This document shows positions 23,030-30,927 of a DNA stretch of 31,838 nucleotides, piece after piece (position 1 is the first letter of the stretch; every line of letters starts with the position of its first letter). The stretch comes from DASXTW01 sp046726275. GTDB taxonomy: Bacteria; Actinomycetota; UBA4738. The notes below the pieces were generated by a model. The model did not search any database, was not told the DNA's origin, and saw nothing but the letters and a program-made list of their open reading frames with translations. The translations under genes were made by a program, and so were the position numbers. The stretch is taken from NCBI GenBank assembly GCA_046726275.1, contig JBKPAF010000102.1, forward strand, positions 1 to 31,838. The letters are read 5' to 3'.

Positions 23030-23901
23030 CACGTCGCTCCCGGATGGGTTCGATACAGGCCCGTCATCTCATCCCAGAGTGGCACGAAATCCTCCGAGTG
23101 CCTTCCCCGACGGCCACCGGCGCCCGTGAACGCGCCCTCGTGCACCCACCGGCCGTCGCGCCGAGCGAGGCCGGGAACCCCGAGGTCCTCGCCGGTGGCC
23201 GGCATGTCGCCGGATGACGTCGGAACCATCTCGGCAGCGGCTCCGTGGCGGGTCAGCACGAAGTCGAGCGAGGCGGCCTCCAGCTCCTCGCCCAACCGGC
23301 TCAGCCACTCGCCCAACAACTCCTCGTTCGGCCGGGGAAGCACGCCCTCCGCCACCAGTCGGTCCTCGGCAGGAAGGGGCTCGAACAGCGCCATCGCCTC
23401 GCCGATCGCCTCGGAGAGCCCGTCGGAGAATCGCTGCCGGCCCTCGGCGGGGCCGTCGGCGAGCTTGGAGAACCACTGCCGGGCGTGGTCGAGGTGGTAC
23501 TTCTCCTCGAGCTGCATGACGGTGACCGCTTCGGACAGCGCGGGCCAGGAGGAACCCGCCAGCGCGTCCAACCGCACTGCGTCCGCGGTGTCGTACAGGT
23601 AGTGGCGGGCGAGCGTGTAGCCCCACTCCCGGTTGGGCCGCTCGCAGAGCCACGCGTTCAGATATTCGTTCTGCTCCCGGCCCAGGGCCAGGGCGTCCTC
23701 GTCACGATCGGTCAGTCCCGAATCCCTGGCGAGCCGGTACAAGAGGCGGGCGTGGGCCATCTCGTCCTGGGCGATCGAGGAGAACGCGAGATCCTCCTCC
23801 AGGTGCGGGGCCCATCCGGTCCACTCGGAATGGCGGTGTCCCAGGATGAGCTCGTCGTCGGCCAGAGCCAGCACGAGCGTCAGCCGAGCGTCATCAGGCA
23901 T
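23026..23901 (-). CDS. paaC: PaaC, structural subunit of phenylacetyl-CoA epoxidase
   Basis: 291-aa ferritin-like subunit that forms the scaffold heterodimer with PaaA. Typical segments are LALADDELILGHRHSEWTGW, SSIAQDEMAHARLLYRLA and VMQLEEKYHLDHARQWFSKL. It resembles the diiron fold but does not host the catalytic metals in characterised complexes. The length fits the family (about 250-290). The ATG overlaps the paaB stop by 8 nt. About 90 C-terminal residues (from TRHGAAAEM) are Gly/Arg-rich and less conserved. Confidence 0.95.
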   Translation of the reverse strand: MPDDARLTLVLALADDELILGHRHSEWTGWAPHLEEDLAFSSIAQDEMAHARLLYRLARDSGLTDRDEDALALGREQNEYLNAWLCERPNREWGYTLARHYLYDTADAVRLDALAGSSWPALSEAVTVMQLEEKYHLDHARQWFSKLADGPAEGRQRFSDGLSEAIGEAMALFEPLPAEDRLVAEGVLPRPNEELLGEWLSRLGEELEAASLDFVLTRHGAAAEMVPTSSGDMPATGEDLGVPGLARRDGRWVHEGAFTGAGGRRGRHSEDFVPLWDEMTGLYRTHPGATW

Positions 23902-24274
23902 CCGCCGGCTCCTTTTCCTCTGGCCGGCCGCCCCGTCCCGCTCGGCCGACGGGCGGCCGTGGCCGATCGATGACCAGGCCCCGTTCGGCCATCGCCCTGC
24001 TGATCCGCTTGTGCTTCGCGCCCACGCCCGCGTAGGCCTCCTGCCGGCGATACGACCGGTCGGTCACGCCTCCGATGAGCTCTGGATCGTAGGTCCCGGC
24101 GTGGAGTTCCTCCTCCCCACGGCGGCGCACCGCATAGGCCACGCCTTCCTTGTGGCGGAAGTGCGTCTCCCTCGCGAGCACCAGTGCCATCTCTGTGTCG
24201 GGGGCCTTGATCCCGCCGACGAGCGTCCAGTCGTCGGCGGCCGTCCGTTTCCCGAACACGTCCCACACCGGCAT
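23894..24274 (-). CDS. paaB: PaaB, small subunit of phenylacetyl-CoA epoxidase, C-terminally extended
   Basis: 126-aa protein. The N-terminal 60 residues carry the PaaB pattern (PVWDVFGKRTAADDWTLVGG, then APDTEMALVLARETHFRHKEGVAYAVR). PaaB bridges PaaAC heterodimers. Canonical PaaB is about 95 aa; this one has an extra basic tail of about 40 residues (AKHKRISRAMAERG, then a Pro/Arg/Gly-rich end). ATG 24274 was chosen because the family begins MPVW; the frame is open further upstream inside paaA. It starts 14 nt after the paaA stop. Confidence 0.93.
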   Translation of the reverse strand: MPVWDVFGKRTAADDWTLVGGIKAPDTEMALVLARETHFRHKEGVAYAVRRRGEEELHAGTYDPELIGGVTDRSYRRQEAYAGVGAKHKRISRAMAERGLVIDRPRPPVGRAGRGGRPEEKEPADA

Positions 24275-24288
24275 GGTGGCGAGGTTCG

Positions 24289-25200
24289 CTAGGCCGCTTC
24301 GGGGATCCCGGCGAACACCTCGCGCACCCAGGCGTGCGTGTCCCACATCGCCTTGCGGTAGGTCAGACGAACCTTGGTCATGGGTCCGTTGCCCCGAACC
24401 ACCTGCCAGAACTCATCCCAGTCGGGCTCGGACCAGTCCCACTCGCCCAGTCCCTCGTTCCAGGCGAGCCCGTCGTCGGGCACGGAGATCCCCACGTCCC
24501 ACAGTTTCGGCACGTAGGTCGAGAAGAACTCCTGGCGGAGGCTCTCGTTGGTGCGCGTCTTGATGCCCCAATAGATCAGCATGTCCTTCTTCTTCGAGGG
24601 CGGCCCGAAGAAATGCATGATCGGCTGCCACCACCTGTTCACGGCGTCCTGGAACATCTGGCGTTGTTCATCCGTGCCGGAGACGAGCTCGAGCACGAGC
24701 TCTTCTCCGTGGCGCAGGTGCAACGACTCCTCGGGACAGATCCTCCTCATCGCCCTGACGTACGGGAGGTAGGAGGAGTCGAGGAGCGCCTTCTGATTGA
24801 CCAGGGCGGCTCCGTCGATCAGCCATCCGATGACCGCGACGTCGCCCCACGTGAACGTGGGGTAGTGGAAGACGTTGTGGAACTTGGTCCGCCCGTTCAC
24901 CAGGTCGTCGAACATCTGCTCCCGGCTCTTCCCCAGGTCCTCGGCCACTCGGTAGAGGATCTGGCCGTGTCCCACCTCGTCCTGGACCTTGGCCGTGAGC
25001 GACAGCTTGCGCTTGAGCGTGGGGGCCCGCGGGATCCACTCCCTCTCGGGGAGCGCCCCCATGACCTCCGAGTTCGCGTGCATCTCGATGAACTTCAAGG
25101 CCGAGAGGCGGTACTCATCGGGCATCCAGTCGCCGCCCTCGATCTTCTCCCCCGCATCGAGGCGGGACTTGAATTCGGCGATCCTGTCCTCGTACGTCAT
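24289..25200 (-). CDS. paaA: PaaA, catalytic diiron subunit of phenylacetyl-CoA epoxidase
   Basis: 303-aa subunit that epoxidises the ring of phenylacetyl-CoA in aerobic phenylacetate breakdown, using O2 and electrons from PaaE. Diiron ligands are visible as QDEVGHGQILYRVAEDLGKS (ExxH) and CPEESLHLRHGEE (E..H), with an earlier Glu in FIEMHANSE. The segment FHYPTFTWGDVAVIGWLIDG is highly typical. The length is normal. CCTCCTT complement (AAGGAGG, 25211-25217) lies 10 nt before the ATG. It leads paaB, paaC and paaD and follows an SRPBCC gene by 60 nt. Confidence 0.97.
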   Translation of the reverse strand: MTYEDRIAEFKSRLDAGEKIEGGDWMPDEYRLSALKFIEMHANSEVMGALPEREWIPRAPTLKRKLSLTAKVQDEVGHGQILYRVAEDLGKSREQMFDDLVNGRTKFHNVFHYPTFTWGDVAVIGWLIDGAALVNQKALLDSSYLPYVRAMRRICPEESLHLRHGEELVLELVSGTDEQRQMFQDAVNRWWQPIMHFFGPPSKKKDMLIYWGIKTRTNESLRQEFFSTYVPKLWDVGISVPDDGLAWNEGLGEWDWSEPDWDEFWQVVRGNGPMTKVRLTYRKAMWDTHAWVREVFAGIPEAA

Positions 25201-25210
25201 CGGAACCCGT

Positions 25211-25230
25211 CCTCCTTCGATGCAATGTTA
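25211..25230 (-). promoter_or_regulatory. paaA Shine-Dalgarno and candidate -10
   Basis: On the minus strand TAACAT (25230-25225) is followed closely by AAGGAGG (25217-25211) and the ATG at 25200. No convincing -35 or PaaR/PaaX-like palindrome was found. The paa genes may alternatively be transcribed from the methyltransferase promoter upstream. Confidence 0.4.
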
Positions 25231-25260
25231 CCCGCAGGCCCAACGATGGACGCGCGATGA

Positions 25261-25812
25261 TCAGGGGGAGCGCTCGGCGTCGGCCTTGACCAGGGCGAGG
25301 GCCTGCTTCCGGATCAGCCCGCTGAACGCGCCGATCACCGCCCAGTAGAGGAGGAACTTCTTCCGGCTCGCTTCGTCGGGCACCCGGACCCTGGTCTCGG
25401 TGATGACGAACGAACGGTCGTCACCGTCGGGGATCACCCGGAAGTTCCAGACCGCTTTGGCCAGTCCCGGCTCGCTGAACGCGGCGAACTCCGAGGCATC
25501 GATCCGCCGGACGCCGCCCGTCGGCCTCCAGAACGCCCCCACGATCCCCAGGACGACCTCCCGGTCGAGGTCCTCCCCCAGCCACACGAACCCAGCCCGT
25601 ACCAGATCGTCCAGGGTCAGGCTCCGCCGCGGCATGGGCCGCCGCCGAAGCACCAAGGGGATCGCCCGGACGGCGATCGCTCCGCGGATCACCCGGGACC
25701 GGGCCAGGTCGACCCTTCGCGTGGCTTCGAAGGCGCGGTCGGCCGGAGCCATCACCAAGGTGTGATGGCGCTCGCTCACGTCGAACGACGGCATGAAGTC
25801 GTCAATCAGCAC
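25261..25812 (-). CDS. SRPBCC/START-like family protein
   Basis: 183-aa protein with an SRPBCC-like strand pattern. It begins VLIDDFMPSFDVSERHHTLV, then APADRAFEATRRVDLARSRV, and continues with VVLGIVGAFWRPTGG, WNFRVIPDGDDRSFVITETRV and a C-terminal amphipathic helix KKFLLYWAVIGAFSGLIRK. GTG 25812 is preferred because homologous proteins begin with a LIDxxxPxYDVxExH segment. ATG 25794 is an alternative. It lies 19 nt after the methyltransferase stop and 60 nt before paaA, so it may be co-transcribed with both. The ligand is unknown. Confidence 0.8.
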   Translation of the reverse strand: MLIDDFMPSFDVSERHHTLVMAPADRAFEATRRVDLARSRVIRGAIAVRAIPLVLRRRPMPRRSLTLDDLVRAGFVWLGEDLDREVVLGIVGAFWRPTGGVRRIDASEFAAFSEPGLAKAVWNFRVIPDGDDRSFVITETRVRVPDEASRKKFLLYWAVIGAFSGLIRKQALALVKADAERSP

Positions 25813-25831
25813 GCCGCGATGGTAGACGAGC

Positions 25832-26926
25832 TCATGGCGCCAGCAGATAGAAACGCCACTGGAGATCCTCGATCGGCAGCACGTCGACCCGACCGAACCC
25901 CGCCTCCCGTCCATAGCGACGGAGCGTATCCGGGCGCATCACCGCCCCAGTCTGGGCGAAGGAGGGGTCGCCCATCGAGCTCGCCAGGCACCCCATCACG
26001 CTCCATCCGTAGATGTAGATCTCGTGATCCTCCGCAGGGAGCGCGAACCGTTCGCCAACTCGTTCGTCCGCAACCAGAACACGCCCTCGGTCTGCCAGGA
26101 GCGCTCGAGTCCCTTCGAGTGTCTCGACCGGGCGAGCCATGTCGTGCAGCGCCTCGAACACCGTGACCAGTTCGTATCTCTTCGAGCTGGCGAGCTCGGC
26201 GGCATCGAGCGCGTGGAGGCGCACGCGATCCTCCACCCCGGAGTCGGCGGCATATTCCGTTCCTCGGGCTATGGCCGCTGGGTCCAGATCGAACCCATCG
26301 ACCGAGATCTTGGGGTAGGCCAGGGCCATGGCGATGCTCGACCAGCCCGTTCCGCAGCCCAGGTCCGCGACCCGGGCGGATGGGTCGGATCGCAGCCGGG
26401 CATCGACCTCGGGGATGGACGGAAGCCACCGGGTGCCGAGCAGCCGCCGGAACCGGGCACGGTTGGTATCGGCGCGCCCTTCGGGTTCCCACGGAAGCGG
26501 TGGCAGCCCGGTGCCGCTCCGGAAAGCCTCCACCAGGTCGGGAAGGGGTCGTGCCGCCCGAACGAGGTCGATGCCCTTGTGTGCCTCGTAATTCAAGCTG
26601 TCCAGGTCGACCAGGACCTCGATGTGTCCGGTGGGGAGGGAGTATCGACGAGAGCGGGAGTCGACGGCGGGGTCGTCCACAGTCAGGAATCCGCTCACCG
26701 TCTGGTGTTCCAGCCACTCCCGCACGTAACGCTCGTTGGCGCCGGTGGCCGCGGCAAGCTGCTCCGAGGTAGAGGGGCCGCGCTCGGCCAGGGCTCGGTA
26801 CAGGCCCAGTCGATCTCCGAGATAGACCGCGTAGAGATCGAGAGTGGCGATGGCGGAGCGGAACAACCGCTGCGCCAGGGGATTCGTTCGCTCTCCTGTA
26901 CCTGTGGACGACGGATGGGTGCCCAT
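25832..26926 (-). CDS. Rv2258c-like methyltransferase with winged-helix N-terminus
   Basis: 364-aa protein. Residues 22-85 form a winged helix (TSEQLAAATGANERYVREWL, then VSGFLTVDD) as in Rv2258c and plant O-methyltransferase-like enzymes. Residues 180-345 form a SAM-binding Rossmann domain with motif I VADLGCGTGWSS and the strand-2 acidic residue in VDGFDLDPAAI. ATG 26926 was chosen over the longer frame to 27055 because GAGGAG lies about 6 nt upstream. The methyl acceptor is unknown. It is divergent from the aldehyde dehydrogenase across 118 bp and is the first gene of the possible methyltransferase-SRPBCC-paaABCD transcript. Confidence 0.88.
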   Translation of the reverse strand: MGTHPSSTGTGERTNPLAQRLFRSAIATLDLYAVYLGDRLGLYRALAERGPSTSEQLAAATGANERYVREWLEHQTVSGFLTVDDPAVDSRSRRYSLPTGHIEVLVDLDSLNYEAHKGIDLVRAARPLPDLVEAFRSGTGLPPLPWEPEGRADTNRARFRRLLGTRWLPSIPEVDARLRSDPSARVADLGCGTGWSSIAMALAYPKISVDGFDLDPAAIARGTEYAADSGVEDRVRLHALDAAELASSKRYELVTVFEALHDMARPVETLEGTRALLADRGRVLVADERVGERFALPAEDHEIYIYGWSVMGCLASSMGDPSFAQTGAVMRPDTLRRYGREAGFGRVDVLPIEDLQWRFYLLAP

Positions 26927-26989
26927 GGTCACTCCTCGCTCGAACGGTCCTGTCGAGCTTCGGGGAGCCCACGACGGGATGCAAATGAG

Positions 26990-27034
26990 CGGTGGATTCG
27001 CCACCGGGTACGATTCGTCGAGAGAACAAGGAGG
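26990..27034 (+). promoter_or_regulatory. Candidate promoter, inverted repeat and Shine-Dalgarno of the aldehyde dehydrogenase operon
   Basis: An inverted repeat CGGTGG/CCACCG (26990-26995, 27001-27006) precedes a TACGAT -10 box (27009-27014). AAGGAGG (27028-27034) lies 10 nt before the ATG. The repeat sits where a repressor would cover the -35/-10 spacer. Confidence 0.4.
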
Positions 27035-27044
27035 TTGGACTGCG

Positions 27045-28598
27045 ATGACTGACACCTACCACCTGTTGATCGGCGGCGAGTTCGTGGACGCCGCGTCCGG
27101 CGAGACGTTCGACTCGGTCGATCCCTCCACGGGCGAGCCGTTCGCCCAGGTGGCCAAGGGCGGTCCGGAGGACGCGAAGCGAGCCGTGGAAGCTGCCCGG
27201 AAGGCGTTCGACGATGGCCCCTGGCCTCGGATGAAGGGCCGGGAGCGGGCCCAGCACCTGCTGAAGGTGGCCGAGCTGGCGAAGGGGAAGGCCAAGGAGC
27301 TGGCGGAGCTGGAGGCGCGGGACGCCGGCCATACCATCCGCATGGCCAAGGGAGCCGACATCGGGATGCTCATCTCCACGTTCCGCGTGTTCGCCGACCT
27401 CGCGGCGAAGGAGAACGACGAGGCGTCGCTCCCCCGGAACCCCGGGTCGACCAACTGGATCCGGTACGAGCCCATCGGGGTATGCGCCGGGATCACTCCC
27501 TGGAACTTCCCCATCCAGATGGCCGCGTGGAAGATCGCTCCCGCCATCGCCGCCGGCAACACCGTGGTGATCAAGCCCGCCTCGTACACGCCGCTCACGA
27601 CGTTGGAGATCGGCCGGCTCTGCCTGGAGGCGGGCCTCCCCCAGGGGGTGGTCAACGTGATCTCGGGCCCGGGAGCCGCCGCAGGTGAGGAGCTCGTGGC
27701 GAGCCAAGGGGTGGACAAGGTGGCCTTCACCGGGTCCACCGAGGTCGGGCGGCGCATCATGCAGCTCGCCTCGTCCAACGTGAAGAAGGCGACGTTGGAG
27801 CTGGGGGGCAAGTCGGCGGCGATCGTCCTGGACGACGCCGACCTCGACTTCGCCGTCGACGGCGCGCTGTGGGGGGTCTTCTTCCATGGCGGCCAGGTGT
27901 GCTCGGCGGGAACGAGGCTCCTCGTTCAGCGGTCCATCGCCGACGCGTTCATCGCCGAGCTGGTGAAGCGCGCGGACGGCATCAAGGTGGGTCCCGCACT
28001 GGATCCGTCGAGCGACATGGGCCCGATCGTCTCGAAGACCCAGCTCGAGACCGTCGAGCGGTACGTGAGCATCGGCCGCGATGAGGGCGCGGACGTGCTG
28101 GCCGGAGGCGAGCGCAGCGTGGTCGAGGGCCACGACGGAGGGTTCTACTTCCAGCCCACCATCTTCGGGAACGTGAAGAGCTCCATGCGCATCGCCCAGG
28201 AGGAGATCTTCGGGCCGGTCCTGGTGGTCATCCCGTTCGAGGACGACGACGAGGCCGCCCGGATCGCCAACGACTCGATCTACGGCCTGGCCGGAGGTGT
28301 GTGGTCCGGAGACAGCAGCCGGGCAATCAAGGTGGCCGAGCAGCTCCGGACGGGCACCGTGTGGATCAACGACTGGCACATGATCAACCCACGGTTCCCG
28401 TTCGGTGGATACAAGGAGTCCGGGATCGGGCGGGAGCACGGGGAGATCGGCTTCAACGAGTACCGCGAGATCAAGCACATCCACGTCGACCTGGGCGGGC
28501 AGGTGCGGGAGCGGCATCCGTGGTGGGACCTCACCGTGCCCAAGCGCGAGCCCACGCCGCCCGGGCCCGACTCGCCTGGCTCGAAGCCCGCCGGCTAG
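27045..28598 (+). CDS. NAD(P)-dependent aldehyde dehydrogenase
   Basis: 517-aa aldehyde dehydrogenase that oxidises an aldehyde to its acid. Catalytic Cys286 lies in FFHGGQVCSAG, general-base Glu252 in LELGGKSAAIVL, and Asn154/Lys177 in TPWNFP and VIKPAS. The C-terminal signature EEIFGPVLVVIPF is followed by WINDWHMINPRFPFGGYKES, which resembles betaine, HMSA and phenylacetaldehyde-type dehydrogenases. Phenylacetaldehyde would fit the nearby paa genes and betaine aldehyde would fit the OpuC operon; sequence alone does not decide. ATG 27045 is preceded by AAGGAGG. The stop overlaps the next GTG by one base. Confidence 0.95.
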   Translation: MTDTYHLLIGGEFVDAASGETFDSVDPSTGEPFAQVAKGGPEDAKRAVEAARKAFDDGPWPRMKGRERAQHLLKVAELAKGKAKELAELEARDAGHTIRMAKGADIGMLISTFRVFADLAAKENDEASLPRNPGSTNWIRYEPIGVCAGITPWNFPIQMAAWKIAPAIAAGNTVVIKPASYTPLTTLEIGRLCLEAGLPQGVVNVISGPGAAAGEELVASQGVDKVAFTGSTEVGRRIMQLASSNVKKATLELGGKSAAIVLDDADLDFAVDGALWGVFFHGGQVCSAGTRLLVQRSIADAFIAELVKRADGIKVGPALDPSSDMGPIVSKTQLETVERYVSIGRDEGADVLAGGERSVVEGHDGGFYFQPTIFGNVKSSMRIAQEEIFGPVLVVIPFEDDDEAARIANDSIYGLAGGVWSGDSSRAIKVAEQLRTGTVWINDWHMINPRFPFGGYKESGIGREHGEIGFNEYREIKHIHVDLGGQVRERHPWWDLTVPKREPTPPGPDSPGSKPAG

Positions 28599-29143
28599 TG
28601 GCCGAGCCAACGCGGGACGACGCGCTCCGGGCGTTGCGGGAAGGGCACGCGCGCATCGACGAGCTGCTGGGCGGGCTCTCCGAGGAGCAGTTGGCTCGCC
28701 CGGCGACGATCGGCGGTGGAGACTGGTCGGCGAAGGATCTGATCGGCCACCTCGCCACGTGGGAGGAGCTCGCCCTCCGGTCGATGACGGAGTTTCAGGA
28801 AGGCGAGAAGCCCTGGGTCGAGAGCCCGGCGGGTCCTTTCTCCGCGCCGGCCACCGGCAAGGTCGACGCGTTCAACGCTGCGGCGGTGGCGGAGAAGCAG
28901 GCGCAGACGCTCGCTGACGTCCGTCGGGGAGCCGCCAACGTCCACGACGAACTGGTGAGACGCATTGCTGCCATGTCCGAGGAGGAATGGGTATCCAAGG
29001 CGTCGTACGAGACGCCGAACCGGCGCCGCCGAAAGCTGTGTACGCTCCTCGGCTCGATCCTGGGCGCCCCGCAGCAGCCCTTCGGCCACGCCTTCGCTCA
29101 CATCCCGGACCTCGAGGCTTACGTGGCGTCGGTTGGCCGGTAG
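28598..29143 (+). CDS. DinB-like four-helix protein (ClbS/DfsB or mycothiol-transferase N-terminal type)
   Basis: 181-aa protein. The pattern ALREGHARIDELLGGLSEEQL, then DWSAKDLIGHLATWEELAL is typical of the DinB superfamily, which includes DfsB/ClbS, maleylpyruvate-isomerase N-domains and thiol-dependent transferases. His in GHLATWE is a likely metal ligand, and HAFAHIPDLEAY near the end may supply others. The GTG start shares its first base with the aldehyde dehydrogenase stop (TAGTG), so it is tightly coupled to that gene. Thiol-dependent detoxification of an aldehyde or adduct is a plausible but unproven role. Confidence 0.82.
   Translation: MAEPTRDDALRALREGHARIDELLGGLSEEQLARPATIGGGDWSAKDLIGHLATWEELALRSMTEFQEGEKPWVESPAGPFSAPATGKVDAFNAAAVAEKQAQTLADVRRGAANVHDELVRRIAAMSEEEWVSKASYETPNRRRRKLCTLLGSILGAPQQPFGHAFAHIPDLEAYVASVGR
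29067..29097 (+). repeat. 31-bp segment repeated imperfectly at 29626-29656
   Basis: 28 of 31 bases match the copy at 29626-29656. Here it encodes APQQPFGHAFA near the C-terminus of the DinB-like protein. The second copy, in non-coding DNA, would read APQRPFGHAFA in the same frame. Confidence 0.55.
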
Positions 29144-29220
29144 CTCGCGCGCTAGCGTACGAGTCAGCCAACTGGGTACATCTACCTTGCACGCAGCGTC
29201 CGTACATACAGGTGGAGGGC

Positions 29221-29535
29221 ATGGTGGCGTTTCTGGCCTGGCTCATTGTCGCTTTGATCGGTGAGATCGGACTCGTGGTCGCCATCGCTGGGGTGCTCGT
29301 TCAGGGATCGATCCTCTCTGCGGCCATGCAACTGGTCGGCTTCCCCGCCCGCTTCCTCGTGAGCCCGACGGTTGCGTGGTGGCTTGTCGTGGGCATCAGT
29401 GTGCTGATGTTTGGGGTCGGCCTGGCCGGACTGGCTGTGGAACAGCGGAAGGCACGAACCACACGACCCCGCAGGGCACTGCGCACCGCCGAGATGCCAC
29501 ACGCCCCTGATCAGCGCGAATCCCGCGCCGCCTGA
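29221..29535 (+). CDS. Small two-span membrane protein, unknown
   Basis: 104-aa protein with two hydrophobic segments (about 3-30 and 52-73) separated by VGFPARFLVSPTVAWW, and a basic tail rich in Arg (RKARTTRPRRALR). No family was recognised. ATG 29221 has GGTGGAGGGC directly upstream. The hydrophobic pattern and Shine-Dalgarno support coding. It follows the DinB-like gene by 77 bp and could be the last gene of that operon or independent. Confidence 0.6.
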   Translation: MVAFLAWLIVALIGEIGLVVAIAGVLVQGSILSAAMQLVGFPARFLVSPTVAWWLVVGISVLMFGVGLAGLAVEQRKARTTRPRRALRTAEMPHAPDQRESRAA

Positions 29536-29546
29536 GCATCCTCAAC

Positions 29547-29687
29547 CGGCGCCCATCTGAGCAATCTCGCTCCGTCTAGAGAAGTCCCACGCAAGCGAGC
29601 ACTGGCCTCCGTACCGCTTTCGCCGCGCCGCAGCGGCCGTTCGGCCACGCCTTCGCCACTAGGCGCGCCGTTTCCAGATGGGCGCCG
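29547..29687. repeat. 141-bp element bounded by 13-bp perfect inverted repeats
   Basis: CGGCGCCCATCTG (29547-29559) and its reverse complement CAGATGGGCGCCG (29675-29687) bracket 115 bp that include the 31-bp partial repeat of the DinB-like gene. It could be a MITE-like remnant, a recombination footprint or a long stem-loop. No target-site duplication is obvious. Confidence 0.45.
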
Positions 29688-30075
29688 TCAGGTCCGATGG
29701 TGGTTGCCGGAGGTGCGGGGTGGCTCCCTGTAGCATCGTGCAGGTTCGTAGCCAGGGGCGTCTTGTGATCCCTGCCGGGGGTGGACCACTTCGGCTCGAT
29801 CCCGAGCTCATGGATTGCCTGGCCGATCACCACGACTCACGATGATGAACCGTCCCCGAAGAACCGCCGGCGGCGTGTTGCCCTATGGGCCATCTGGATT
29901 CTATTGATCGCGCTTGCGCGTTGGTTCGGGTGGCTCATCTCGCAGGGGGTTTGACCGAGCCCGGCTTAGAACGGACACGTCGACGGATGGCGTTCGCTCG
30001 AGGTCGCGACCGACTGGACGGCCGGGACCTAGCCGTTTTGACGCAAACCCGGAGTAGCGTCGACGATGTCCCGCC

Positions 30076-30081
30076 TACTAT
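30076..30081 (+). promoter_or_regulatory. -10 element of the surface protein-sortase operon
   Basis: TACTAT (TANNNT) ends 9 nt before GTG 30091, leaving either a leaderless message or a very short leader with GGAG at 30082-30085. Confidence 0.45.
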
Positions 30082-30090
30082 GGAGCTGAA

Positions 30091-30927
30091 GTGCTGGCAT
30101 CTGCCGCTGGCAGAGACAGGTACGTCCTGAAGTGGTTTGGGGCGATCGTCGGACTGCTCCTGGTGGTCAGTGCGTCGGTTGCCTGTACCCAACCCCGCCA
30201 GCCAAGGCGACTGCAGCCTGCGGAGGCGGGGACGTTGCCCGCCGGCGCCAACGGCGACATCAAGGTCCACGACAGCTCGACTCCAGAGTCGAGTCAGTCG
30301 GATGACCCGCAGGTCTGCGTGTTCTACCTGGCTGCTTTCAACTTCGATCCGAATTCCACGCAGTCCTGGACCATCCACGAACAGCCGGGGACCGCCGTCG
30401 TGCTACAGGGCACGGTCGCCCTCGATGAGAACGGTCACGGCAGGACCGCCGACATAACATTGCCCGACGGCCAATACAAGGTGGAGTGGCCGGTGGCCGC
30501 AGGAGGCGGCAGCAAGAGCAAGGTCTTCAAGGTGGACTGCGCCGCAACGCCGATTCCCACACCGGCGCCGACGCCTACACCGAGTGAGTCCCCGAGCCCG
30601 AGCGTGGCTCCCACCCCCAGTCCAACCGAGGCACCCCCAACCCCAACGGAATCGGAGACCCCGACCCCGACGCCGAGCGGGTCTGGACCGCCCAGCCCGA
30701 CGCCCCCCGTGCCAACGCGCAGCCCATCAGGCGGCGGTGGTCAGGGGTCAGGCGGTGGGGGATCGCAAGTCGGAGGCAATCCCTCCGGTGGCGTCCGGAC
30801 TGGAGGGGGCGGGACCTCCGGGATCGAGGACTTCGCAGCCATCGTGCTCGGCACCCTGGCGCTTTTGGCCGGGATCGGCGCCGCGACGGTCGCCTATCGG
30901 CGCCGGCGGACGCACGGATCGGCATGA
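30091..30927 (+). CDS. Secreted Pro/Thr- and Gly-rich protein with C-terminal membrane anchor, likely sortase partner
   Basis: 278-aa protein in sections. It has a signal peptide (about 11-31, ending VSASVACTQ, with a poor lipobox at Cys32). A domain of about 120 residues holds a Cys pair candidate (VCVFYLAAF, VFKVDCAA). A low-complexity PTP/SPSP region spans about 150-210 and a Gly/Ser-rich linker about 215-245. A C-terminal hydrophobic helix AAIVLGTLALLAGIGAA is followed by RRRRTHGSA. The end resembles a cell-wall sorting signal, but no LPxTG or LAxTG pentapeptide precedes the helix. The gene overlaps the sortase gene by 4 nt (ATGA), so a dedicated enzyme-substrate pair is the natural inference. 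Confidence 0.8.
   Translation: MLASAAGRDRYVLKWFGAIVGLLLVVSASVACTQPRQPRRLQPAEAGTLPAGANGDIKVHDSSTPESSQSDDPQVCVFYLAAFNFDPNSTQSWTIHEQPGTAVVLQGTVALDENGHGRTADITLPDGQYKVEWPVAAGGGSKSKVFKVDCAATPIPTPAPTPTPSESPSPSVAPTPSPTEAPPTPTESETPTPTPSGSGPPSPTPPVPTRSPSGGGGQGSGGGGSQVGGNPSGGVRTGGGGTSGIEDFAAIVLGTLALLAGIGAATVAYRRRRTHGSA

Larger units (their letters stand above)
29536..30090. other. 555-bp non-coding stretch with repeats
   Basis: No convincing gene was found. Two small open frames (29576-29833 minus and 29885-30130 plus) are low in protein character and lack ribosome-binding sites. The stretch holds a 13-bp inverted repeat (29547-29687), a degenerate copy of part of the DinB-like gene inside it, a perfect GGTCGCGACC palindrome (30002-30011), a TTGACG -35-like motif near 30037 and the promoter of the next gene. 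Confidence 0.6.

Noticed and set aside
25806..28610. A 934-codon open frame on the minus strand
   Set aside because: It runs antisense through the aldehyde dehydrogenase and through the methyltransferase in another frame. Its sequence is His/Arg/Pro-rich with no domain, typical of a GC-rich shadow frame.
29576..29833. 85-codon minus-strand frame
   Set aside because: No ribosome-binding site and no recognisable fold, and it overlaps the inverted-repeat element. Left as non-coding.
29885..30130. 81-codon plus-strand frame
   Set aside because: It overlaps the promoter and start of the surface-protein gene, has Arg-rich low-quality sequence and lacks a Shine-Dalgarno.
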